Source: Atriophallophorus winterbourni (Eukaryota; Platyhelminthes; Trematoda; Plagiorchiida; Microphallidae). From it: a stretch of 64,000 bases of DNA. The position numbers and the translations under genes are program-made. Below the pieces are notes generated by a model that saw nothing but the letters and a program-made list of their open reading frames with translations, did not search any database and was not told where the DNA came from. The stretch covers positions 1 to 64,000 of the forward strand of contig JACCGJ010000697.1 of the NCBI GenBank assembly GCA_013407085.1, in the 5' to 3' direction. Shown here piece by piece: positions 12,108-23,104 of the stretch (within the stretch, counting starts at the first letter, position 1; every line of letters begins with the position of its first letter).

Positions 12108-12840
12108 CACCAACGACAATTGTTGATAAATCAATGGCTTAATCAGACCACTTTACCAAAAAGTTGTAATTTTCAATCACGGTATTTAAAGAAAAGCTGC
12201 AAATCACTCCGCTTATTTTTCTCTGGTAGTCTTAAATTTTTCCCCTTGGTTATGTGGAAGGGAATGGTTCTGGTAAACAAGGTTTGACCTTAGAGATCAT
12301 TGTTGGTGCGGCTAGTCATCGTGTTCGAAGACAGATTCACAGAGCCAGATGTCAACATGAAGGTGTGAACAATAGCGAAATTGACATTGGTGTTACTCGA
12401 CTGATGTACTGGAAGTTGGTCCAGGAATCAAACTTAAAGATCAAAAGTTATGAAGAATAATTCGAAAACGCTCAAAATAAATTTAAGCGCCTTAAACGAG
12501 GGAAAATTGCAATTGTTTCGAAGAGGTCATCGATGTTTAACCACGACCTGTGTTAGTCGTTCCAATTCTAGTCCGCTCAAAAATTTCGCCTCCAACGTAG
12601 GCCCTTGCAATTGTATTTAATGGTTGCTAAATACATACTACTTCTACTCAGAGACAAAGTAATGGGTAAAAATGTGGAGACGATCATGCTGGTGTTTCCG
12701 TTGGTTTCATGTATTCACTTTGCATAACGGCTTACTCACATCCATTAAAGTTAAGCTAATTCTCTTAATGACTGAATGTTGTAGATGTATGGATCCCAAT
12801 TTCGATTTCATGATGATTGTGATGATATGTATATATGTAT

Positions 12841-13071
12841 GTATGAAAGCAAAAGCCTGATCCAGGCAAAGTGCCACTTAGTCAGAGACTGCACGTGGAC
12901 TAAAATACTGTCAGGTTGCCCAGGCCTAGACAGATATGAGGAAGAAAAAGAACAGGAAATGGTAGTGATATTCTAGCCTGTTTCAGCATGCAGCTCACTA
13001 CCTCTGCTCAATCAATTTAACACAGTATCAGCCGCACAACACCAAGTACTGCACGATTGCACATCCGTGTG
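12841..13071 (-). repeat. SINE-like repeat, near full length (head 1)
   Basis: About 230 bp with all blocks of the body and head 1 (GTATGAAAGCAAAAGCCTG to GCACGATTGCACATCCGTG). In sense orientation its 3' end runs into CATACATACATATAT, the family's short tandem tail. Confidence 0.7.
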
Positions 13072-13869
13072 ATGATAACGTGTTCACTGGCTTTTCATAT
13101 CTACTTTCGTCGACGTTTCAATGTTTCACCAGCATGTCTGTCGTGTCACCAAGCTTGCTATTTGGCCGTTCCTTAGTTTCGCTTTTCTGATTGATTTATT
13201 TATACTGAACAATCTGCGCTGTGCCGTATACGTGCTTGTATGCTTGTTTTCAAGAGCACCACCGAAACATTAGATTGTGTTTTTCGTTGACCCTGCGTGA
13301 TGGTGACTCATGAACGCTGCAAACTACTGCATGTATTTCGTTTGACCTCTAATTTACCAGTCAGCTAAACTAAAATACATTTTTTGTATGCTTCTTATAA
13401 CGGAACCTCAGATTGGTGCCATTTCTGAGTTAAGCTTTCCATCTGCAAATTTTAAAGTAGGTAGAAGCTAGCCTAATGCTTCAAACGTTGTATCGACGTG
13501 GAATGAAATCGTAAAATGTTATTTGTGCAAGCTACAGGGTGCATCATATCGAAATGAGTTGAAATCGCTCCAAGTTGTTGGTGAATTCGTTTTCACTAAC
13601 TATCGTTTTCAGCGTTTCCCATCTGACGATACTTTCCTACCTTCCCCAAAATCTTCTACTAAATTCTGTCTCTGAATCTAGACCGTTGTTTGCCGCATAC
13701 ATTTCTTTAAACACTTGAGGAACTTCTCGCCCGTCTTTTACAGCTATGTTAATCAAGCGTTTGTAAACGTTCGAGTCATCTTATCCCGGCTCACACATCT
13801 TTCATTTCAGCGCGAATACACACCCCAGTGTTTATTGCGTGGCAGTTGTGTTAGTCATAACTCGTCTGA

Positions 13870-14224
13870 TCAATTTGTACGCATATGCATGTGCGAGTGA
13901 CCGAGGAATGTAATAATTAAGTGGCTTATGAATATGGCTGCATTTGTGTGTTGACAACCAGTGCCGCGCATTTCAACATGGTGACTGTTTGTGTAAACAA
14001 CCACGGTGTGTTGTTGGCTATGCAGGGATGTACGTCCAGTCCCCCAGTAATTGGTCGGAATCAGATGGCGCAAGCGACTGCTGTACCGTTGCATCACATT
14101 GAACTGTGTTCTCATAACGTGAACTCGGCCTCTGACTATAAACTTCATTCGAGAAACCATGTGAGGATCGATAACGTTCACCACTTGCTCCAATATGCGA
14201 TTCCCTACATATCGAAGGCAGTAT
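13870..14224 (-). pseudogene. Open frame beside the LTR-like repeat, possibly a gag remnant
   Basis: A 134-residue minus-strand frame starts inside the LTR-like fragment at 14274 and runs to 13870. It has an amphipathic, Arg-rich stretch (HVMRTQFNVMQRYSSRLRHL), which loosely recalls the basic helical segments of retroelement gag. The position just downstream of an LTR-like leader fits gag. I do not recognise the protein, there is no CCHC knuckle, and the frame could be chance. Confidence 0.25.
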
Positions 14225-14640
14225 AAGTGTAGAGGTGGGAAGACTACATCAGGTAAATCGAGTCTAAACCGCATATCCTACCCTAATGCTCATTATGTTA
14301 TTTGCCCAGGCTTCGAGAATAATCGATCTATCATTAACCGCGTCAACCCTGCGTTTCACACCCACCAGTCGATTGTGTCTTCATTCATCCCTGAGGTCAA
14401 CCAGTTCAGCACCAATCGCGTTCACCAAAGAATTCCACAACACAAGAGAAATCAAATTTGTCAGGCGTATTTATTACAAACATGACAAAGAAAAATTTCA
14501 CACACCCATCCTATATAGGCAAATCACGTTATCTTAACTCAGCCCTCAGCATATATATATATACCGGTTGCGGCTTTGATCTGATTTGTCAATCAATTTC
14601 GTGTCAATCGGTTCAATTGAAACCCACGTCACTTTAAGCT
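14225..14640 (-). mobile_element. LTR-like repeat fragment
   Basis: Minus-strand copy of the family seen at 26, 29.4, 32.3 and 42 kb. Read on the minus strand it contains a TATA-like CCTATATAGGATG, then an AATAAA within TGTAATAAATACGCC, then TTCTTTGGTGAACGCGATTG and a stretch ending near CTGATGTAGTCTTCCC. A TATA box followed at LTR-like distance by a poly(A) signal suggests an LTR (U3-R-U5). A short AT run at 14553-14564 expanded within it. Confidence 0.5.
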
Positions 14641-14980
14641 TCTTTGACTGATCTTGACAGATTAGTCGCTAATACACTTCATACGGATCAGAAAACGTTT
14701 CAGGTTATATTGTGGTCATCATATCCCTTTTAAGGTTATCGCACGACTGAGCTATGCCTCTACCGAGTTCATTCGAAACACGGTCGTCGAATGACACTTC
14801 CATGAATTTGACAAATCGGTCAGAGTCATTTCTTCCGATAATGCACACCCAGTGCACTAGGTCTTTATGGCTTGCAAATCGTTCTGATCTACACGAAGCA
14901 AATATCCGGTCCCTTATTCGAGGACTAAAAAATCAGGAATTCTTTCGTCTCTTACCTTGCCCGCTATTTGGTTGAATGAA

Positions 14981-15221
14981 TGAATGAATGCACAAGCCTG
15001 ATCCAGGCAGTGCCGTACAGTCAGAGACTGCACGTGGGCTGAGATACTGTCAGGTTGCCCAGGCCTAGACAGATATGAGAAAGAAAATAGAAAGTAGAAA
15101 TGGCGCCGGGTTCAGGGTGATCAACAATGCTCTGATCCCGGGTGTAGGCTCACCCTCGCACTCCGGTGGCTTGAAGCCCGCGACGGACACTAATCGGGTT
15201 CGCTCGGGCGCGTAGTTTCTG
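14981..15221 (-). mobile_element. SINE-like element with alternative GC-rich head (head 2), flanked by a target duplication
   Basis: The body (GCACAAGCCTGATCCAGG to GACAGATATGAG) matches the family, but the rest (15105-15217) is a GC-rich head unlike head 1. The insertion is bounded by a nearly perfect 19-20 bp direct repeat, CCGCTATTTGGTT(G)AATGAA, at 14961-14980 and 15222-15240. In sense orientation the head includes GGCTTCAAGCC, similar to a Pol III B box, and the 3' end carries CATTCATTCATTC. The long duplication indicates target-primed reverse transcription. Confidence 0.75.
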
Positions 15222-16285
15222 CCGCTATTTGGTTAATGAATCTAAAGTTATTCTTGATCTAAGGAGGCGACGGGCAGTGTGAATTTCGACGTTGTATCCT
15301 CACTCTCACATTTTTTACTTCCAACCTTTGAACACCGAGCTTCTTATATTTTCCTAAGCCTACTTAGCCTAATCAGTTATTCGGTAATTAATTTTACGAC
15401 TAGCGACCTTTAATATAACTATTTATCCATGGATTCTTATATATTCTTCGAGCAGCGCTCGGTTGTACTTCCAGTTCTTCCTTTCATCTTATATTTCTCT
15501 GAGCAATGAAGTATTACATTGTTTCCAGAATCAATTTTACGCTATCCTGTTCCAGCTTCATTTTCCCTCTGTAATCGATGCGCCATCTTTAGGCACAGAC
15601 AAAGCTTCACTTTGATGCCATCGTGTGCCTCCTTGTCTGTGAAAAACATTCGTAGTCATAAAAGACGTTCTCCATCATTGTCGTTTGACGAATGGTGTAA
15701 CATGGTTTTGCAATATATGCCCACCAGACATACCTATTCAGATTGTTAGTCTATTATTCATCATGTGCCTGCGTGCACACGCGCTTATCCAATAGAAGAC
15801 ACCGTTCCCTGTGGTTAAATTAGTCTGACAATCTATCACGACGGGCTGCATCGAGCTGTTTGAAATTCGACATGCCTGTACGCCCACAGCATCTGCTGTA
15901 GTTTTGACGAAACGGGGAGTCAGTTTTGTTTTACAGTTACCGGTATTTTATCAAGATATCCACCCGTCATTTGCAAAAGCGTCAGAGATAAAATTGGTAA
16001 ACCACCTGTATAAGCGCTTACCCTGTGGCTTCTCGGTTCATTGCGAACTACTCAAATTTTTCTCCATCTGCTATTGGGTGACTTCCAGACTTACGTAACC
16101 TTTGTTTTGTCCTCTGGTCGATGTGCATATCGATCATTATGTCATAACCCACGACAACTTGTAGGACCTTTCGCTTATATATCCAACGATGTTCGCATTA
16201 ATACGCCATACCCCGTATCATTTGTTTGGTGCTTGGCTCTTTTCCACTCGATAGCTAGCAGTACCCCTCAATTCCTTCCCTTCGA

Positions 16286-16376
16286 TTTGTCTAGCCTGGG
16301 CAACCTGATGGTATTTCAGCCCATGTTGGGTCTATATGTGTACGACACTTTGCTTGAATCCAAGCTTGTGATTTCT
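16286..16376 (+). repeat. SINE-like repeat, body only, diverged
   Basis: Sense fragment with TTGTCTAGCCTGGGCAACC, TGATGGTATTTCAGCCCATG and GAATCCAAGCTTGTG. Head absent. Confidence 0.55.
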
Positions 16377-16824
16377 TTCATTCTCAGCTTGAGACTGACA
16401 CATTTCGCTTTGTCTTTAACGAGCGTCATACATCCCGCGATGTCGATATTGAGAGATATTGCATTACGTATATAAACGTCTTTCTTTCGCATGTGACCTG
16501 TGTGATAAAGCTTACTCCTACATTCGTCAAGTTTTCTATCACCATTGTGTCCGGGATACTACGAATGCTTAGAAAATTGAAAACATTCAGCTTTCGTTCA
16601 TATTGTACCCACTGCTATCACGGTGAGATCTCTATAACCCAAAGCACAAAATTTCAAATGCAACTGCGTTGCCAGTTTTCATTTCACTTTGATGAGGGTA
16701 TGTCAGCAATACTGAACAATAAAATGAGGTGTTGTATTTATAAGCGCCTCGATCGCTTGACCAGGAATCACTTTGTGATTCTCTATTTGGACAATGTGGT
16801 TCTTTGTATGAACACTATTCAATA

Positions 16825-16985
16825 GTGGCATACAAGTATAACTTTGTTTACCGATTTACCACTGTTTCAAGGCTCACGGAACCTGATCTTACTGTCTCCA
16901 CCTGACGACGGCAAACAGCCTGAAACCGGTAGTGGTGTGTAAGGGATGGGGATGTGAGCACCACAATATATGAAGTGTTGTACTG
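16825..16985 (+). ncRNA. Hammerhead-ribozyme repeat, subfamily with CGGC stem II
   Basis: Unit beginning at GGCATACAAG and containing ACCTGATCTTACTGTC, core strand CTGACGA (16902-16908, one change from CTGATGA), stem II GGC-AAACA-GCC, core GAAAC (16922-16926), the palindrome ACCGGT and then A, giving a GUA cleavage triplet before GTGG. The tail AAGGGATGGGGATGTGAGC is shared with the copy at 20.9 kb but not with the 50-kb copies. The U-to-C change in the core predicts loss of activity. Confidence 0.6.
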
Positions 16986-18202
16986 TTTCAATTTGGCACT
17001 TTTCAACATTACTCGTTGAAACCACTGATATGCTGAATTCGTATTCATCTGTACCGCATCATTGATAATTCAATTAAACTTTCGGGACGTGTTTGTGAAT
17101 GATTTACTTTCATTTCCTTGTGCCAGCTTTTCAGTACACATCTTCATTCGTCAACGTTACTTATTTGTTTGAAAAATTAGCGATCCAAACGATAACCGGC
17201 TTCCCTTAAAATTTTGTAACGGATAACAGCTCTGTCATATCGATTAATCAGTTCTATCATGTTCAAACCTGCTTTCCCGTACCCGTGAATGGCCCTGAAA
17301 TATGATCACACACCGTTTGTGTTTGACCTGAGAGTTGTTCATGTTTCACACACCCGTGAACCACCCACCCCCTACTGTGACCTTCGATCGACCAAGCGTC
17401 CTAAGTGGCCAAACGTATTAGACTTTATCGTGTCAGAACTTGCCAATGTGATGCATCAGTTATCAACCATTTGGCCACTGCAATGAAATGAATGAATCTA
17501 CGCGCATCTTATTTTCCGATGTCGTTCTTTAAATTGTTATTCAAGCAGCCTCAACCCTCAACTTGTGACATAACGTGCAGTGCGGAGTGTTCCTCTCGGC
17601 TCTTTTTATTATTACACATTTCTTATGACATACTTTTTATACTCTGAATGACCAAATGCCAAACTGATCGGGTTGTTTTACCGTCAGCGGAAATGTTTCT
17701 ATCAGAACGTATCGTTGATTCTCGTGTGTTTTATGTGTGAATTCCACTGGGTCGATAATCCTGCATTTTTCTGTTTGCGCACAATTCCGTTTACAGCAGC
17801 CATCTTGCTGTGGGGTACGACTTCACGCTGGCAGATACTTGCACGAACTGTGCTAATCTTCTTGTGCAATGTGATGTAAATTGTGGGCAGGTGTTTTGTT
17901 AGCATACTTCCTTATCATTCTGGACGATAAGCAAGCAAAGACTTGCTGTTGTCACGTTTTCCTCGTACACACATAAGAAAAATCAATCCGATATACTGTA
18001 CGCGCTGAACTAATAATATACAATGGAATGTACACATTTATTAACCGTTCACCACTCTAGGCCGACCTTGTGCCTTGACTTCTGTGGCTCAAGCATGCGG
18101 GTAGTGACTACTTTTCTTCTAGTGCCTCTGTTATTTGACATCCGATTTTTCTGAAATGACATTTTGATAACAATGTGGTCGCTGTGTTTCTTCATATTCA
18201 AG

Positions 18203-18493
18203 TCCGCCACTTCCTGTGAGTTTTGGCCAGAAAAGGTAGACGAGCATCGATTGCGAATGCACGAGGAGTTGAGCCAACTTTTATCCCCGGACATTCAACA
18301 TTTGGTGGAATTTTCTAAGCGACTTCCAGATTTCGGGCTTCTCGGTCAGCCGGACCAGTTGACTCTGATCAAGTCCGCGTTCTTTGAGCTGTGGATGATA
18401 CAAGCTGCGCGTTTGGTTTCGGTACAAGATCGGACGATGACATTTTCCGATGGTCGGCGTATTGCAAAACAAGAACTTGATTTCGTTTACTCG
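18203..18493 (+). CDS. Nuclear receptor, ligand-binding domain exon (helices 3-5)
   Basis: Acceptor TTCATATTCAAG before 18203; the frame is phase 0, matching the donor at 7152. The donor TCG|GTATGTG follows 18493, also phase 0. It encodes 97 residues (145-241 of the joined partial protein). Residues 34-58 of the exon hold the nuclear receptor signature: VEFSKRLPDFGLL, then GQPDQLTLIKS, the helix 3 to helix 5 region that lines the ligand pocket and forms the coactivator groove. Next come FFELWMIQAARL and the beta-turn segment TFSDGRRI. The wording closely resembles E78/E75-type receptors (established family pattern; no alignment was run). An alternative acceptor at 18230 would break the reading frame. 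Confidence 0.9.
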
Positions 18494-19286
18494 GTATGTG
18501 TTGCCCTCGTGTTCAGCAATTCTTTTTTTATCCCACCACTTCCACGCACACACACACTTGCCATTGATCTATCCGAACATCGTGTGATACCGGCGCATCA
18601 CCTCACTTGAAGTTTTGAAGTGCAAAATTATCATTTTGTTCGGTCTTGGTAAATCAAAAACATCCATGTGTTTTTTCAACCGATCGAACATTCAATTATT
18701 CTTCGATCGCCATTTGACTGCACCGCAGCAGTTTGTCGCATATCCATTGGTCAACTGTGAATTGTGAAGCTGATTGTTATTGAAAATAGCCAACTAATCC
18801 TGAAAAGCAGTTATTTTTTATCGCGATGTTATATATATATATCTAATTAGATATATTCTAGATCTATTTAATAATATATTAATATATATATATACTATAT
18901 ACTCTATATATACTACTAATAATATATATATTATTCTATATATATATATATATCTATATCCTACTATATATAGTGATCTGTATTGTTTCTGATCTGATCT
19001 TCGTCGTGATCTGTTTTTTGTGTCTGAATTCTGCAACCAGAAATGTAATGGCCACCGAATTGCAACAAATGCATATTTTTCGTCTGCTACACGATATCCT
19101 TATTTATCGATTAGGGCTCTTATCAGTTGTGCTGAAAATAGGAACTGCACTCCGCAAATCGTGTATTAAAAAACAATTGAATTGTTAGACTTGTTTGATC
19201 TTTATCCCCGAGAAATGACACTCGGATTTATCAAGTAGTGCATGGTTCTGCTATTGCCCCGATTTTTTCTATTTGGTGCTTTTCAG
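18494..19286 (+). other. Intron of the nuclear receptor gene (793 bp) with an AT microsatellite
   Basis: GTATGT donor and TTTTCAG acceptor, phase 0. The middle (about 18830-18970) is an impure TA/ATATAT tract with several self-complementary stretches. Nothing else was recognised. Confidence 0.8.
18830..18970. repeat. AT-rich microsatellite
   Basis: Roughly 140 bp made almost only of TA, ATAT and CTATATA units. It is prone to length change and to assembly error. Confidence 0.9.
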
Positions 19287-19392
19287 CCTAGCGTCGTTTG
19301 TTTGATGTTTACGTTTACTGAAGTCTTGAACAACTTGATGCTGAACGACACGGAGCTGGCACTGTGTTGCGCGATCGTGCTGACCAAACCCG
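19287..19392 (+). CDS. Nuclear receptor, ligand-binding domain exon (helices 6-8)
   Basis: Acceptor GGTGCTTTTCAG before 19287 and donor G|GTGAGTTG after 19392. The exon is 106 bp: phase 0 in, phase 1 out. It encodes 35 residues plus one base: PSVVCLMFTFTEVLNN, then LMLNDTELALCCAIVLTKP. The LNDTE.AL..A.VL string is the conserved helix 7/8 segment of NR1-type receptors. The leftover G joins AA of the next exon to make Glu, giving TKPERHGLIEP. Confidence 0.88.
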
Positions 19393-20312
19393 GTGAGTTG
19401 AATATTCTGTTTGCGATTGATTGTGCTTGGTCCGTTCACTAGACAAAGCACTTCGTTGTACTTGTATAGGAGGCGTGCTTTTACAAACGCATTCGTCGCT
19501 ATTTCACAATAGGCTGCTTCGACAACCTAGTCGAATATGCTCGCTTTGGGCGCCTGGGCCAGTAATTTTGAATTTTTTTTCTTGTATGACCCTTTTGGTT
19601 GTGTTTTTGAAATAGTCACCCATTTGATAATATTTCTGATGATTGCTAAATTCTTCATTTCTCGCTCCTTCATAATAACTCAAAGGTGCGAAAGCAATGG
19701 GCCTAATATCCAGCCAGTTTAGTTGAATAAAGTATGGAGCCTCAACACACATCACTTTTCAGTGGACCCAAACAGGTGCACCAGACAATACCGGACAATA
19801 ATCCCGTTGGTTCCTTCATACTCATCATTCCCATGTAACTGCTCCGCAATATCAGCCTTGACCTTCTTTCGTTGGGATGGATTTCCGAATCCTGTCAAGT
19901 TTAAGCGCCTTCCAGGGGTATGGTTTTGTGGAGTCAGTCCCACCGTAGGACCTACAGTCCAGCACTGTCAACATCCAGTGGGCTGGAATTCGAATGTCAT
20001 GCATCTGATTCGACATTCTGTCTTCATTCGGGTACCGCGTTAACAAGTGTTTCCTACAATGTTAGAATACGGTGTTATAGATCTCAAACTCAATTATGCA
20101 ATCACTATTCTCGCAGCACTACCTTTTCCCTTCTATCATGCTATCATTATTCATAGGTGTACCTTGTTGACAGACGGGTAAACTTCACTAGTTTAGCTTG
20201 AATTGAATAGAAACATAACGGTTATGTGAGAGTTAACTCTAAAATTGCCCCAACTTAACGGTAATTCATTCTCACTTTATGCACAACTCATGAATACCAA
20301 TTTATAGTATTT

Positions 20313-20389
20313 CCTATTTCTATTTACCACCTTATATCTGTCTAGGTCTGGGCGGCACTTTGCCTGGATCAGGCTTGTGCTTTCATACC
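20313..20389 (+). mobile_element. SINE-like insertion with 9-bp target duplication
   Basis: A 77-bp, internally shortened sense copy (CTATTTCTATTTACCACC to GCTTGTGCTTTCATACC). It is bounded by ATAGTATTT at 20304-20312 and 20390-20398. The corresponding place in the inverted duplicate (near 46235-46245, reading AAAATGCTATGAATTG) lacks the insert and has one copy of the target. This proves that the family moved by insertion. Confidence 0.75.
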
Positions 20390-20644
20390 ATAGTATTTTC
20401 AATAATATATGTTTGCCTATATTTCGACAATATGGTTATTCAGAAGTGTAATGCTCTATGAACTATACTTTTGGAATCTTTAATACGAATCGAATTCTCG
20501 TAAGAATTTTGGGATTAACACTGTAGCTGGTAAAAAAATGTTTCAGCTTTGAAGCCAATCTTGAATATGGCTGGTACGACAAACATGTTTCATTACATAA
20601 ACCCACACACACGTCAATTAAGTTAGACCATAGGCATGAAACCA

Positions 20645-20735
20645 GATTCCATATTTGAATGCATATCTATCACTTTCACACCACGATCGGTTTCGTCATG
20701 TTTGCACTCATCAACTGAGGACAATACGATCAGGA
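20645..20735 (-). ncRNA. Hammerhead-ribozyme repeat, degenerate (minus unit of a pair)
   Basis: On the minus strand: CCTGATCGTATTGTCC, core TTGATGAG (C3 changed to U), GTGC-AAACA loop with a poor 3' stem II strand, GACGAAACCGATC and GTGGTGTG. Paired with the plus-strand unit at 20765-20835. Confidence 0.45.
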
Positions 20736-20764
20736 TTGACTGCAAGCAGTATTCAAAATTCGCT

Positions 20765-20835
20765 CCAAAGCCCATGATCGTACTACCTGATGATTGCAAA
20801 CAGCACGAATCCGGTTGTGATGTTTTTGTTGTTCG
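20765..20835 (+). ncRNA. Hammerhead-ribozyme repeat, degenerate (plus unit of a pair)
   Basis: ATGATCGTACTAC, core CTGATGA at 20787-20793, TTGC-AAACA-GCAC stem II (one wobble pair), then GAATC where GAAAC is required. The lost A15.1 predicts inactivity. Confidence 0.45.
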
Positions 20836-20849
20836 TTGGCCTCCTTCGA

Positions 20850-22765
20850 TCGATGTCGACCATGGATGTACATGTACCATGATTTTTCCATGAATTATTG
20901 CTTTTGGAACCTGATCTTACTGTCCCCACCTGATGACGGCAAACAGCCAGAAACCGGTAGTGGTGTGTAAGGGATGGGGATGCGAGCACCACAATACATT
21001 GACTAAAGAGTCCTATTCAGGAGGAACAATCTCTCTAGCAGCGCTCACAGTGATAGACAGTACACAGACGAACGATTTAAGTTGCACGCTGACGGCGCGA
21101 GCTATAATTAGCAGTTGAAAGAATCATCTGCACTTCCCCACCTAAAAGAAGACGCATTACACAACGCGGTGCGGTGAAATCTTTTGTCGGGAAGCTTCAG
21201 TTTTGCACAGACCAGTGAATGATCAGTGTCACAGTCTGCGCTTTGATATTATCTGGTGAGAAGTACGCTTCCTATATTAGTGCGCCTAACAAGAATAAGA
21301 TCAGGCTGATGTCAATGTTTAGAGCGAGGATGTCTCCAAGAGAATTTATGCTGTGGTTTTGTTTGAAAGAACGTGTTACTGACAGAAATACTGAACTGCG
21401 TGCACAGTTCTAAAAGGCCTTGTCCATTTTCATTGGTTTTACCTACCCCGAACCTTCTGAGACAGTTTTGCCAAGACTAGTAATCTGCACCATCTTTGGC
21501 ATTGAAATCACCCAATACCACCAACACAGTTTTTGGTGGCACGTTTTTGAGGACTGTTGTGAGGTTATGATAAAAAGCGTCTTTTTCAGCAGGCATCGCA
21601 GGGATCGTCGGTGCATAAACTTTGACCAAGTTAATGGTACCTGTAATGCACTTCAGATTTAGAGTCCAAGTCTGTTCTCTCCCACTGCTGCTCGGTTCCG
21701 CTGCTTTTAGTAGGCTGTTTCGCACGGCAAACCCAACTCCATGCAGTCGAGGCTCGTTAGAACCCCTCCATTCCCAAAAAATGTGTAATCTCTTTCTGTT
21801 AGCATACCAGTGTCTAGTAATCGCGTCTCTTGCAGGGCAGCCACGTCGACATTCAGCCTCTTTAGCTCATTGTTAATCACAGCTGATTTTCTTACGCCTC
21901 TGATATTTGAGACGTTATCATGAAATCCTGGAAATATGAACCGGACGTTTCAGGTTCCCAATTTCAGAACTGAACTTTGTTGTTCAGTGATTCGTTTCGC
22001 TAATGCGGAAAAATACAGTCTGCTTGTCGGTTGATTCCTAATCCCAATACACCCAATGTGAGCGAACAAGAGCAAGTTCTTCCCAACACGCCCCGACTGG
22101 GGGTCTGCCCAGCTTGAGGCGGGCGGTAGCCGTCCAATGAAACCTGAAAATCTCTCCCACCGTCGGAAGCAGCTCCAGGCGCTGAGCTGTACGCCAGCCA
22201 TAGCTTTTAACCGGTATCTGCTGTTTGAGTGCTATTATCCGTAGAAGCAGAATGTAGTGTCCTCACCATTGGTGCCGTGAGATGTACGCCAGGGCAGTTC
22301 AATATGGAGAACTAGCTGTTGCCCATGCAGCAAGTGCTCACTCTTCAAGGCACCACCGAAACCAAAGGAACAGCTAGGCTGATATGTTTGGACAACGAGG
22401 CCGTCGCAGGATTTGGCAGGACGAAGTTGAATAAAACTTCTGACTGCTTAACTGGTTTCCGGCTCAGGATTTTTCCTCGAGGTTTACTCCTTGATTGGAT
22501 GTAGCCACAATGCAGTGGAGGTTTGAGATAAAGGTTTTTCTTCGCCTAGGTGGACTGCCTTCGTCGACTTACGAGCTTCACCTGCCCGAAACATGCTGGT
22601 TTTTGGGCACCAGTCAACTGCCTTTGCCCTTTCTCTTGTCAGTAGAAGCAGTTCGGCCGGGTCACACAGGGCCACGCGTGCATGCCATGAGCTGGACTTT
22701 GTTGTCAGATGATATATGAGACGCTGAGAATTGGGAGTTTATCCCCAAACCGCCCAGGCCGTAAC
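20850..22765 (-). mobile_element. RTE-like retrotransposon, reverse transcriptase deleted
   Basis: Minus-strand copy with its 5' end near 22765 (GGCCTGGGCGGTTTGGGG), leader to about 22000, endonuclease remnants from 22000 to about 21190, and the RTE 3' end at 20850-21165. The endonuclease part still shows TWTLNLKCITGTINLVKVYAP and LVVLGDFNAKDGADY, the Asp/Asn motif of the APE-like fold (21477-21725). Everything from the end of the endonuclease region to the 3' tail is missing. The junction (near 21161) joins CGCACCGC to GTTGTGTAATGCGTC, the same 3' re-entry point used in the copy at 29.5 kb. A hammerhead unit (20905-20998) lies inside the 3' tail. Confidence 0.8.
20905..20998 (+). ncRNA. Hammerhead-ribozyme repeat, best-kept CGGC-subfamily copy
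   Basis: Both conserved core strands are intact: CTGATGA at 20930-20936 and GAAA at 20950-20953. Stem II is GGC-AAACA-GCC. ACCGGT forms the short palindromic stem III and is followed by A (GUA cleavage site at 20959). GTGG can pair with CCAC just 5' of the core as stem I. The weak point is a C.A mismatch where the core-proximal G-C pair of stem II is expected (20937 and 20949). It interrupts the 3' end of the neighbouring RTE copy. Confidence 0.65.
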
Positions 22766-23104
22766 AACCTTTGATATAATGTACCTTATGGCGTCGAATC
22801 CTACGGTGCACTTCTCTGATTACGGAACTTGCATGTTACGGAAGGACTGTGTCGATTAACTCCGTCATTCTTATAGAATCGCCCACATTGGATGCAGCAA
22901 CGTTAGCTGATAGGCGTTTTAAGAACTGAGGTCTAGGGTGCAATGTATATGACACGTTCTAACAGAGTTTTTATCATTGTTTCTATTATATATTATTATA
23001 TTTGCACAATCTGATACAGATATAGTGCCGTTCAACATAAACAATGAGATGTACAAAGCGAGAAGGGGGTACAAAGCGTTGTCATCGGCATCGTTGAACG
23101 TAGG

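Larger units (their letters stand above)
7153..18202 (+). other. Intron of the nuclear receptor gene (11,050 bp)
   Basis: GT at 7153 and AG at 18201-18202, phase 0 at both ends. No further receptor exon was recognised, but a small extra or alternative exon cannot be excluded. The intron holds SINE-like copies, an LTR-like fragment near 14.2-14.6 kb, two hammerhead repeats (11.85 and 16.85 kb) and two DR1-type motifs. In 7160-8390, 8780-11070, 13080-13860 and 15240-16280 nothing was recognised. Confidence 0.75.
20160..20880 (-). repeat. Segment duplicated in inverted orientation at 44.7-46.4 kb
   Basis: The reverse complement of 20440-20880 matches 44711-45145, and that of 20160-20310 matches 46230-46390, base by base apart from scattered substitutions and small indels. 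The unit therefore reads: RTE 3' end, paired hammerhead units, then about 400 bp of unique sequence. In this copy a SINE sits at 20313-20389; in the other copy a CR1-like element sits at about 45158-46230. Confidence 0.75.

Noticed and set aside
16041..16475. 144-codon plus-strand open frame
   Set aside because: It overlaps a decayed SINE copy, is hydrophobic without pattern, and has no domain; it looks like a chance frame.
18830..18970. AT-rich palindromic tract as an origin or promoter
   Set aside because: It is a simple microsatellite in a short intron; no further signal.
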